Shown here: positions 1 to 6,539 of the stretch, in pieces
How the letters are laid out: each line of letters opens with the position of its first letter
Numbering within the stretch: the stretch's first letter is position 1
Source: a bacterium
Lineage (GTDB): Bacteria; Chloroflexota; Dormibacteria; UBA8260; Bog-877
Length of the DNA stretch: 11,809 nt
Direction of reading: 5' to 3'
Assembly: GCA_021817185.1 (NCBI GenBank)
Contig: JAKAVU010000054.1
Coordinates: 1 to 11,809, forward strand
The notes under the pieces: model-generated
Told to the model about the DNA's origin: nothing
Databases searched by the model: none
Seen by the model: the letters and a program-made list of their open reading frames with translations, nothing else
Made by a program: the position numbers and the translations under genes

Positions 1-2
1 TG

Positions 3-1115
3 GCGGAGTTGCTGCAGCTGGAGGTGGACCTGATCTTCTTCGACACCACCTCCTCGTACTTCGAGATGGAGGGCGAGGATGAGGAGGAGGGCCTCCGCCG
101 CTTCGGATACAGCCGGGACGGCCGGCCGGACCGGGCCCAGGTGGCGATCGGCCTGGCGGTGACCAAGGAGGGGATCCCGGTGCGTTGCTGGGTGTTCCCT
201 GGCAACACCGCCGATGCCTCCACCGTGGAACGGGTGAAGCAGGACCTGCACGGCTGGAAGCTGGACCGGGTGGTCCTGGTGGCCGACCGGGGCATGAGCA
301 GCAAGGAGAACCTGCAACTGCTGCGCCAGGACGGGGGCCAGTACATCATCGGCGAGCGCATGCGCTCTGGGGTTCCGGTGGTGGAGGAAGCGCTCTCGCG
401 CGCCGGGCGGTACCGTCTGCTCAAGGACAACCTGGAGGTGAAGGAGGTGGTGGTGGGCTCGGGGCGGAAAGCGCAGCGGTACTTGATCTGCCGCAACCCC
501 GAGGAGGCGGAGCGCGACCGAGCCCGGCGGGAGCTGCTGCTGCAGGAGTTGGAGCAGGCCCTGCTGGAGCTCGACCAGACCGCCGTCCACCAGCGCCGCA
601 CCTGTGCTCTGCGCATCAGCCGGCGTTTTGGGAAGTACGTGCGCCAGCTGCCCGACGGCCGGCTGGCCCTGAACCGGGAAGTGGTCGCCCGGGAGGAGCG
701 CCTGGACGGCAAGTACCTGATCCACACCAGCGACCAGCATCTCAGCACCGAGGAGGTGGCGCTGGGTTACCGCCAACTGCTCCAGGTGGAGCGGGGCTGG
801 CGGGACCTCAAGCAGGAACTGGAGCTGCGGCCCATGTTCCACCGCAAGGAGGACCGCATCCGGGCCCATGTCCTGCTGTGTTTCCTGGGGCTGCTGCTGA
901 TCCGAGTAGCCGAGAACCGCACCCAGCAGACCTGGCGTCGCATCCGCCGGGAGCTGCAGCGGCTGGTGCTGGTGGACCTGAGTGGCCCCGCCGGCCAGGT
1001 CTCCCAGACCTCCAAGCCTACCTCCGCCCAGACCCAATTGTTTGAGGCTCTCCAGGTGCCAACTCCAATTCGGGTCCGGGCCGCCTCGAGTTCACGCCAG
1101 CCCGAAGCCGCGTAG
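3..1115 (+). CDS. IS1634-like DDE transposase, 5' end outside the window
   Basis: This is the catalytic and C-terminal part of a transposase that cuts and rejoins insertion-sequence ends. The reading frame is already open at the window edge, so the N-terminal part is missing here. Three acidic residues in the expected context are visible: Asp at bases 42-44 in FFDTTSSYFE, Asp at 285-287 in VLVADRGMSS, and Glu at 789-791 in YRQLLQVERGWRDLK, a typical Y-(2)-R-(3)-E-(6)-K signature. A hydrophobic stretch (HVLLCFLGLLLIR) follows, as is common in IS4/IS1634 transposases. The core appears intact. The last dozen residues, after VPTPIRV, look like a run-on into foreign sequence rather than a family C-terminus. 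Codon third positions are almost all G or C, unlike the cargo genes downstream. The family is assigned from motifs, and the exact IS group is not certain. Confidence 0.9.
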   Translation, partial: AELLQLEVDLIFFDTTSSYFEMEGEDEEEGLRRFGYSRDGRPDRAQVAIGLAVTKEGIPVRCWVFPGNTADASTVERVKQDLHGWKLDRVVLVADRGMSSKENLQLLRQDGGQYIIGERMRSGVPVVEEALSRAGRYRLLKDNLEVKEVVVGSGRKAQRYLICRNPEEAERDRARRELLLQELEQALLELDQTAVHQRRTCALRISRRFGKYVRQLPDGRLALNREVVAREERLDGKYLIHTSDQHLSTEEVALGYRQLLQVERGWRDLKQELELRPMFHRKEDRIRAHVLLCFLGLLLIRVAENRTQQTWRRIRRELQRLVLVDLSGPAGQVSQTSKPTSAQTQLFEALQVPTPIRVRAASSSRQPEAA

Positions 1116-1148
1116 GCACACGCCCGCTCCCGCCGCAGCCCCGTTCGG

Positions 1149-1210
1149 TGAACTCAAGCTGATCTCACCCACGCGCCCCTCTGCACAGAGGTCACTGTCG
1201 AACTCGGGTC
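1149..1210 (-). repeat. Degenerate copy of the flanking repeat (core GTCGAACTCGGGTC)
   Basis: The segment begins TGAACTCAA (1149-1157), continues TGATCTCA (1160-1167) and ACGCG (1171-1175), and ends in GTCGAACTCGGGTC (1197-1210). The same blocks occur in the same order on the reverse strand of the right-hand repeat at 11381-11440. It is therefore a diverged copy of that repeat in inverted orientation. It lies exactly where the inverted transposase fragment next to it loses its homology, which suggests that it is the end of an element or a recombination junction. Confidence 0.7.
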
Positions 1211-1384
1211 CACCAGACGCCGCAGCGCTTCAGGATTGCCCCGGTCCTTGCGCCCAAACTTGTGGATGACCCGGTCATAAGGATGCGGACTACCCTCGCG
1301 CCTCACGTGGTGGGCCGCTTGCAGGTACTCGACCACAAGGCCGCCCTTACTGGTGCGCCTGGTGCCACACAGGTAGACTTCCAT
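1205..1384 (-). pseudogene. N-terminal fragment of an IS1634-like transposase, inverted
   Basis: Read on the minus strand from the ATG at 1384, this encodes about 59 residues that align well with the transposase N-terminus starting at 11532. Shared blocks include VEYLQ-AH-VRR, VIH/VVH-FGR and EAL. The DNA also shares the 17-base string GTGGTCGAGTACCTGCA (reverse strand of 1320-1336; forward strand from 11574). Similarity stops near base 1209, exactly where the GTCGAACTCGGGTC core begins, and the frame then runs into unrelated residues and stops near 1154. The catalytic domain is absent, so this is a dead remnant. Its orientation is opposite to the transposase that ends at 1115, so it comes from a different insertion. 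Confidence 0.75.
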
Positions 1385-1469
1385 GGGATATACCGATGGC
1401 CATCTCCAAGGCTCAACCACTCGTGTATCTGCCAGCTCGCGCGGAAAGTCCCCTATACGAGGGCTCTCC

Positions 1470-1572
1470 GAACTCAAATCATGCCCAGGCATGGGGCCAG
1501 AACACCCCGCTTATTGTCGAACTCGGGGCAGGGGCCAGACCCGCCCTGCAGGGTCACGGTCGAACTCGGGTC
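1470..1572 (-). repeat. Left repeat array: two cores plus an outer GAACTCAAATCATGCC block
   Basis: The array starts with GAACTCAAATCATGCC (1470-1485), which occurs exactly on the reverse strand at 11424-11439. It carries two core copies, at 1516-1527 and 1559-1572, 43 bases apart. The last is GTCGAACTCGGGTC, an exact inverted match to 11381-11394. The spacers differ from those on the right and contain small palindromes (CCCTGCAGGG at 1544-1553; ATGCC/GGCAT at 1481-1492). The layout is a conserved short core in tandem with variable spacers, oriented inward. That is how multi-site transposase-binding ends look, but the role is inferred. Confidence 0.65.
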
Positions 1573-1600
1573 TAGTCGCGGCCTTCACGTCGGTAGACTG

Positions 1601-1630
1601 TTGACACGGGCAGTGGAGATCCATTATCAT
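1601..1630 (+). promoter_or_regulatory. Sigma-70-type promoter for the cargo
   Basis: TTGACA at 1601-1606 is a perfect -35 box. TATCAT at 1625-1630 has one mismatch to the -10 consensus, and the spacer is 18 bases. Transcription would begin near 1637, just before the GGAGGTG ribosome binding site at 1638-1644, giving a very short leader for the hydrolase gene at 1652. The promoter begins only 28 bases after the last repeat core, so the mobile-element end may supply or have created it. Confidence 0.6.
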
Positions 1631-1634
1631 CTCC
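1615..1634. promoter_or_regulatory. Palindrome overlapping the -10 box, possible operator
   Basis: GGAGAT (1615-1620) and ATCTCC (1629-1634) are perfect 6-base inverted arms around an 8-base centre that contains most of the -10 hexamer. A repressor dimer bound here would block the promoter. It could equally be a chance hairpin, because no regulator gene is present in the window to pair with it. Confidence 0.3.
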
Positions 1635-1651
1635 TGCGGAGGTGCCTGTGA

Positions 1652-2503
1652 ATGAAAGGTGGCAGCCAAGGTGGCCACACTCCGATGGGTTCGGCACGCG
1701 CTCAAACGACAACGGTCCCAGCTACTTCGGGGACCGCAGAGTCGGCCACGTATAGTGCAGCAAAAGCCCGTACTGACGACACTACACGCTCCCCAGCTGA
1801 ACTTCACGACCCCTTTTATGCGTTAACGCCGCGCCGTCCGCTCCAGCCGTGGCTCATTGGCCAAGTCGCTTTGCTTACGGTGGACGTCCAAGTCCTAGCG
1901 GCGGACAAGGGCGGGTGGATGGGTCGCTTGGCATCGGCCGCTGGCTTGGACAACCTGTTGGCCGAGCGATGGGCCAATATAGATGCGGCCATCCCCAGCG
2001 TAGTGCGCCTCCAGGCAGAATTCAGACGAGCCGGGGCTGAAGTCATCCACATCAGAACAGCATTCCTAAAGTCTGACTTCAGTGACGCTGGTCGGTCCTA
2101 TATGCCGCATCCTTCTACCGCAGTCGTCTTGCCAGACGCGAGCGACTATGAGTTTCTCGTACCTGTCGCCCCACTAGTAGACGAGATGGTGTTCTCAAAG
2201 CGCTCCTCAAGCGCGTTCAACTCGACTGATCTTGACGACGTCTTGAGGCGCATGAAGCTCGAATCCCTAGTGGTCTGTGGGGTTGTAACGGATGGATGCG
2301 TGGAACTCACTGCACGCGATGCCGCTGACCGCGGATACGAAGTCATCCTGGTCTCAGACGCTTGCGCATCGAGCCGGCAGCAAACCCACCTCGATGCCCT
2401 CGGGCGTATGAGCGAAGGAGGCTTGATCCACTTGATGGAAGCCTCGTCTGTCGTGGCGCGTCTTCGAAACGCCGCGCATGTAAGGCAACAAGCTGGTGCG
2501 TGA
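1652..2503 (+). CDS. Isochorismatase-family cysteine hydrolase
   Basis: A 283-residue cytosolic enzyme of the isochorismatase-like fold, a family that uses an Asp-Lys-Cys triad to hydrolyse amide, ureido or vinyl-ether bonds. All three residues are visible: Asp78 in LLTVDVQ, Lys183 in VFSKRSSSAF and Cys216 in CGVVTDGCVE. The triad and the GVVTD loop fit amidohydrolase-type members (N-carbamoylsarcosine, biuret or ureidoacrylate amidases) at least as well as true isochorismatase. The substrate cannot be told. The ATG has a strong GGAGGTG site seven bases upstream (1638-1644), so this start is preferred. It gives an unusual 60-residue Ser/Thr/Ala-rich N-terminal extension before the fold, with no signal peptide or membrane segment. 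This is the first gene after the promoter at 1601-1630. Hydrolysis of an amide or ureide intermediate would fit the amidohydrolase further down. Confidence 0.88.
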   Translation: MKGGSQGGHTPMGSARAQTTTVPATSGTAESATYSAAKARTDDTTRSPAELHDPFYALTPRRPLQPWLIGQVALLTVDVQVLAADKGGWMGRLASAAGLDNLLAERWANIDAAIPSVVRLQAEFRRAGAEVIHIRTAFLKSDFSDAGRSYMPHPSTAVVLPDASDYEFLVPVAPLVDEMVFSKRSSSAFNSTDLDDVLRRMKLESLVVCGVVTDGCVELTARDAADRGYEVILVSDACASSRQQTHLDALGRMSEGGLIHLMEASSVVARLRNAAHVRQQAGA

Positions 2504-2902
2504 ACTGTCCGGTACGGTGACCGGCCGAGTGTCGCACCTATGAGAGAGCAAGAGAATGCCGGAGCCACAGGGGCACTTTAACGCCGCGAGAGTGGTCAAC
2601 GCGGACCTTATTAGCTATTCTGCGAAGTGTAACAAGACGTGCCCCAGCACTCCCGACGTTTGCCTTGGTCTGGCTCACTTCACCGGCGCAGATGAGCAGG
2701 CATTGGCTGCGCCGCCCGCATTCCGGACGAACTCACGTAAGTCACGTGGAGGCGATGGCCGCTGGCGTTGCCGCTGCGGAGCATTGCGCCAACGGGGTTT
2801 CGTCGGGGTGACCCCGAGCGAGAAGGTACTGGACGCGCACCATGAAAGTTGTCGTCCTGGCAACGACCACGTTGTCTCCATAGGAATGGAGTGGGGGCGG
2901 AA
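2504..2902. other. 399-base gap with no convincing gene
   Basis: One open frame, from an ATG at 2556 to a TGA at 2904-2906, overlaps the next gene's ATG in an ATGA arrangement typical of translational coupling. Its 116-residue product is rich in Arg and Cys, matches no family I know and has only a weak ribosome binding site, so I do not call it as a gene. A 5-base stem CCGGT/ACCGG (2509-2524) just after the previous stop has no T-run and is not a clear terminator. A 13-codon frame with an ATG at 2842 is also present. The region may be a leader, decayed coding sequence or the site of a past rearrangement. Confidence 0.4.
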
Positions 2903-3979
2903 ATGACTATAGGAATTGTAATAGTCGGCATTGGGGTAAGAGGCCGACAGTGGGAACGGGTCATCAACGAGTCCGATGCGAGCCACGTCTCCCTTGTAGT
3001 CGACCCCGCAGGACGAGGAGGCAGTAACGTACCGCAGGTTGCTTCACTGGACGAGGTGCCACCTGGAATAGGTATTGACGCGGCGATCGTGGCCTCGCCG
3101 CCCTCGAACCACGCGGATGCTGTGCTGTGGGCAGTGCGCCGGGGTATTCCAGTCCTATGCGAGAAGCCACTGACGGAGAGCTATGTGGATTCACGGAAAC
3201 TCGTGGACTCGACGTTGGCACTCGGTGGCGAGCTGAGTGTTGGTATGAACTTCCGGTACGTTGCGGCTGCGCAGGCGCTGCGGCGTGCGGTACGCGAAGA
3301 GCGCCTTGGCAGGCTGCTGTTTGGGAGTTTTACGTATATCACGAATCGCGACGGAAGGCATCCTGAGTTGAACGACTTTCCTTTGTGGATGCATGATCCT
3401 ATGCTGGTAGAGCAGACGATCCACCACTTGGACTTGCTTCGCTATGCATATCAACGACGCGTGGTGCGGGTGGGCGCGGCTTCCTGGAATCCGTCGACGA
3501 GCGTATACCGACACGACTCTTGCGTCGCTGCCATACTTGAGTTCGAAGGCGGAGTGTACGCGTCCTACCTGGGAACCTGGACCGCAGGCAGCCGGCGTAT
3601 GGAGTACCGCTGGCGTACCGACTTCTCCGATGGCGTGGCTGTCCAAGAGGATCCGTTCGGCGATCTCGCTGTCAGTTCCAGGGTGCCTGGAATGTGGCGG
3701 ACTGCCCGCCCTAGCCAGAGGGACGTGGAGCCGCTCGAGTGGCAGGGTCTACCGGCTGGCGATGAATTTCACTTCGAGACCGGACAACTGTTGCATGAGT
3801 TTGAACAGAGCATAGCCGGGAGGCCCTCAGAGCTACCCACAGCGGTAGATTACTTGGACACTATGCTGGTCCTGGAGGCGATTCGCAAGGCCGGTGGAAA
3901 GCGAATGTGGGTTGAGATCGCTGAGGTGGAGATGGAAGAGGGCACGATAGACAGCGTGCGGGAAGGTGGTGAAGCGTGA
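2903..3979 (+). CDS. Gfo/Idh/MocA-family NAD(P)-dependent oxidoreductase
   Basis: A 358-residue cytosolic dehydrogenase of the family that oxidises or reduces a sugar, sugar acid, inositol or related polyol. The Rossmann half opens with GIVIVGIGVRGRQW, whose glycines bind the dinucleotide. The hallmark EKP motif is at residues 87-89 (CEKPL), with the likely catalytic Lys88. The second half has the expected QTIHHLDLLRY segment (171-181) with the conserved His and Asp, followed by the beta-sheet substrate domain. The length is normal. The ATG at 2903 is chosen because a G-rich site (GGAGTGGGGGCGG) sits just upstream and the Rossmann strand begins at once. The in-frame start at 2849 would add 18 unneeded residues. 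It heads a tight block with the next two genes. The substrate cannot be read from the sequence. Confidence 0.92.
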   Translation: MTIGIVIVGIGVRGRQWERVINESDASHVSLVVDPAGRGGSNVPQVASLDEVPPGIGIDAAIVASPPSNHADAVLWAVRRGIPVLCEKPLTESYVDSRKLVDSTLALGGELSVGMNFRYVAAAQALRRAVREERLGRLLFGSFTYITNRDGRHPELNDFPLWMHDPMLVEQTIHHLDLLRYAYQRRVVRVGAASWNPSTSVYRHDSCVAAILEFEGGVYASYLGTWTAGSRRMEYRWRTDFSDGVAVQEDPFGDLAVSSRVPGMWRTARPSQRDVEPLEWQGLPAGDEFHFETGQLLHEFEQSIAGRPSELPTAVDYLDTMLVLEAIRKAGGKRMWVEIAEVEMEEGTIDSVREGGEA

Positions 3980-4026
3980 TTGACCCGGAACGGCAGTAGA
4001 TGGCGTGGCGGGGTAGGCGGCGAGAC

Positions 4027-5034
4027 ATGGAGGCGCGCGCGGGAGAGAGTGTGGTATTTGTCGGGAACACACCAGCAGAGGATTTGTCGGTTGTTGAGCG
4101 GCTATGTATGGCGCGCCGTGTCACTATGTCATACTCACGAGACCTGGGAGGGGTGGAAAGGCCAACGCGGGTGCTGGGTGTTCTCGGGCCAACGGGCTTG
4201 CCAAACACAACGGGAAGAGGGGATGGCGCGAGCGAGTGCGAAGTTGTCGTAGCTCGCTGGGGGGCCCAGGAGTGTGGCAGGGCTGTGGCGGACGCACTGG
4301 GTTGCCGCCTAGAGATCGCGCCGTCGGCTGATGTCGCCGCGGTAGCGGAGCATACCGTCCTACTGTTGCTCGCCCTCGCTCATAGGTTAGACGATGCTCG
4401 ACGCGCGATGCTAGCAGAGGCCCAAAGTCCGAGGGAAGAGCCTCGACTGACAAGTCAGCGAGTTCATCGATTCAACTGGGTTGGCTTGAGTGGTGCTAGA
4501 CCGCTGTTCGGCGCACGGATAGGCGTGGTCGGCCTGGGGGCGATCGGCGGCGCCGTAGCCAGGATCCTGGTGGGGCTGGGCGCTGACGTTGGCTATACCA
4601 AGCGGACTCGCCTAGGAGAGTCGGAGGAGCGCAAGCTGAAGCTGCGGCACTTTGAGTTGGATGACCTTTTGAAGTGGGCTGAGTTTCTCACCGTTCACAC
4701 TCGCTTCGATGAGGAGCACGGCCCGCTTCTGGGTGCACGCGAGTTCAGTCTGATGTCACCCGGCACGGTTTTGGTGAATACCGCTCGCGGGAGACTGATA
4801 GACGAGGAGGCGCTTGCTGAGAGCCTTGAGAACGAGCACCTCGGTGGTGCGGGACTCGATGTGTACGGATGGGAACCAATTAGACCGGACAGCAGACTCT
4901 TGCGGTGTCCGAATGTCGTGTTAACACCGCATGTGGCGGGGATTCCTCCTGACCAAGCCAGGACGCTCGAGATCGTGCGGTGTGCTCAGCTGGCGGTCGA
5001 GGTGGCCGTAGATCGGCCTCAAGTGGGAGTGTGA
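4027..5034 (+). CDS. D-isomer-specific 2-hydroxyacid dehydrogenase
   Basis: A 335-residue NAD-dependent enzyme that interconverts a 2-oxo acid and a D-2-hydroxy acid. The cofactor motif GVVGLGAIGGAV is clear. The three catalytic residues are present: Arg in NTARGRLIDEEAL, Glu in GLDVYGWEP and His in VLTPHVAG. The N-terminal catalytic domain is divergent and keeps only the family's AEHTVLLLLALAHR helix. The ATG at 4027 is preferred because AGGCGG lies six bases upstream (4015-4020). An in-frame ATG at 4000 would add MAWRGRRRD and has a poorer site. The gene follows the Gfo/Idh gene by under 50 bases and its TGA directly abuts the next ATG, so the three are probably co-transcribed. It could act on the 2-keto acid made by the DapA-type enzyme in the cluster, but that link is inference. 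Confidence 0.9.
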   Translation: MEARAGESVVFVGNTPAEDLSVVERLCMARRVTMSYSRDLGGVERPTRVLGVLGPTGLPNTTGRGDGASECEVVVARWGAQECGRAVADALGCRLEIAPSADVAAVAEHTVLLLLALAHRLDDARRAMLAEAQSPREEPRLTSQRVHRFNWVGLSGARPLFGARIGVVGLGAIGGAVARILVGLGADVGYTKRTRLGESEERKLKLRHFELDDLLKWAEFLTVHTRFDEEHGPLLGAREFSLMSPGTVLVNTARGRLIDEEALAESLENEHLGGAGLDVYGWEPIRPDSRLLRCPNVVLTPHVAGIPPDQARTLEIVRCAQLAVEVAVDRPQVGV

Positions 5035-6411
5035 ATGAAGGCATTTGTCGGTGTGCAAGTAGGCGCAATCAGCTTCGTCGACGAAGGCGTGGACGCCACG
5101 CTAGACCGGTTGCAGCGTGTAGCCCGGGCCACCGCTATTTGCGTGTCAGCCCTGTCTTGGAGCCGCGGGAACGCTGGCCGTGCCACGACGGGCTTCCCTG
5201 ACCACGGAGTCGCCGAACCAGACGAGCTGCAGGGGGGTGCGTTCTTTAAGTACAATCATCGATACTATGAGGCCACCTCGCTGAAGCACTTTGGTGCGCC
5301 CGATCCCATTTATAGGGAATTTGACACTCTTGGCGATGTGATACCGGCTGCCGCCAAGCGCGGCATGAAGGTGTACCCGTACTACTGCGAGACCGCCCAT
5401 TCGAATATTAGACCTCGTTGGCAGCCTGGGTTCGTTCAGGTAATGGAACTGGACGCGTTCGGCCGACGCACTGGACGACCGTGCATGCGAAATCCTGACT
5501 ACCGAGCCTGGTGGGCGGCGGTGATCGACAACTGGCTGTCTGAGTATGAGCTGGCTGGAGTGATGTGGGGGATCGAGAGGGAGACTCCGCTGTCCAGCCT
5601 GCTGGCAAGTGACGCTGCGACATGCTTTTGCCGATACTGTCGGGATGAGGCGCACAGGCGCAACGTAGATGCCGAGCGGGCGGCCGAGGGATACCGTGTT
5701 TTAACCGCCTATTTCGCGGCTGCGAGACGAGGGGAGCGTCCGGCGGACGGATACTTCGTCGAGTTCCTAAGGACTCTCAGTCGCTACCCTGAGATCGCGC
5801 AATGGGAGACCTTCTGGCTTGACGGGCATAAGAGTCAATACCGTGACATAGCAGGGCAGGTCAAATTCCACGGCCCCGAGTATGAGGTGGGGCTTGGCAT
5901 TTGGCAGATGATAGACACCTTTAGCCCGTGGCTGAAGGCGCAGCACGAGCCGGGCGAGTTGAGGGGCTATGCGGACTGGATCAAGCCGGTGCTGTATAAC
6001 ATCCCTGCGGGGGAGCGGTTCCAGAAGTATTTGAACGGATTGTGCAACACCGTGCTGCGTGACGCAACTCCGACAGAGTGGGCTCCGATCCTCTGCAAGG
6101 TGCTTGGCCTCAACGAAGCTGGGTTCGAGGAGCTAGGGAGAGCTGGCTTTAGTGCCAGGTACGTCGAGGAGCAGACGAGGAGGTACGTGACGGCAGTCGA
6201 GGGCCAGGCGGCAGTGTATCCAGGCTTGGGCGTCGGCGTGGAGAGAGTAGAGCGACCGGTGGGAGCCACCGACGTGCTTGAGATGGTCTCCGCTGCAGCG
6301 GCTGGTGGGGCGACAGGGATTATGCTGAGTAGGAACTACTCAGAAATGGACACGGGGACACTCGAGGCAGTGGGTGCGGCCGTCGATGCAGTGTGGGGGA
6401 GCACAGAGTAG
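5035..6411 (+). CDS. Glycoside-hydrolase-like TIM-barrel protein of unknown activity
   Basis: A 458-residue protein with no signal peptide, so probably cytosolic. Its layout resembles the uncharacterised glycosyl-hydrolase-like barrels often found in sugar catabolic loci: an early strand (FVGVQVGAISFVDEG), a region describing a barrel entrance (AAAKRGMKVYPYYCET, residues 105-120), NPDYRAWW at 153-160, and AGVMWGIERE (174-183) ending a strand with two acidic residues. This is followed by CFCRYC (197-202), a Cys cluster common in such proteins that may bind a metal or stabilise a loop. A repeated-strand ending, GATGIMLSRNYSEM, is also barrel-like. The ATG starts immediately after the upstream TGA, with GGGAG at 5025-5029, so it is translationally linked to the dehydrogenase. 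No catalytic pair can be named with confidence. It may be a hydrolase, lyase or isomerase for a carbohydrate substrate. Confidence 0.72.
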   Translation: MKAFVGVQVGAISFVDEGVDATLDRLQRVARATAICVSALSWSRGNAGRATTGFPDHGVAEPDELQGGAFFKYNHRYYEATSLKHFGAPDPIYREFDTLGDVIPAAAKRGMKVYPYYCETAHSNIRPRWQPGFVQVMELDAFGRRTGRPCMRNPDYRAWWAAVIDNWLSEYELAGVMWGIERETPLSSLLASDAATCFCRYCRDEAHRRNVDAERAAEGYRVLTAYFAAARRGERPADGYFVEFLRTLSRYPEIAQWETFWLDGHKSQYRDIAGQVKFHGPEYEVGLGIWQMIDTFSPWLKAQHEPGELRGYADWIKPVLYNIPAGERFQKYLNGLCNTVLRDATPTEWAPILCKVLGLNEAGFEELGRAGFSARYVEEQTRRYVTAVEGQAAVYPGLGVGVERVERPVGATDVLEMVSAAAAGGATGIMLSRNYSEMDTGTLEAVGAAVDAVWGSTE

Positions 6412-6426
6412 AGTAGGAGTGGCGCA

Positions 6427-6528
6427 ATGCTCCTCGGCAGCGGTATGACAATCGGCGCTGGGTTCCATTTGCCTGGTACCGCGATGAGTAGCGACAGTTC
6501 GGCAAGTTCGTTTGGATTGCGGAATTAG
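6427..6528 (+). CDS. Possible 33-residue small protein
   Basis: An ATG at 6427 has AGGAG at 6415-6419, seven bases upstream, and opens 33 codons ending at TAG 6526-6528. That stop overlaps the ribosome binding site of the next gene (AGGAG, 6527-6531). The product begins MLLGSGMTIGAGFHLPGTAM and ends in a Ser-rich tail. It has no recognised domain and is only mildly hydrophobic. The spacing and the overlap with the next site suggest translation or coupling, but a chance frame of this length is quite possible. Confidence 0.3.
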   Translation: MLLGSGMTIGAGFHLPGTAMSSDSSASSFGLRN

Positions 6529-6539
6529 GAGAAGCGTGG

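Noticed and set aside
185..1045. 286-codon plus-strand frame within the left transposase
   Set aside because: The product is Gly/Ala/Pro-rich low-complexity sequence in another frame, while the transposase frame carries all catalytic motifs.
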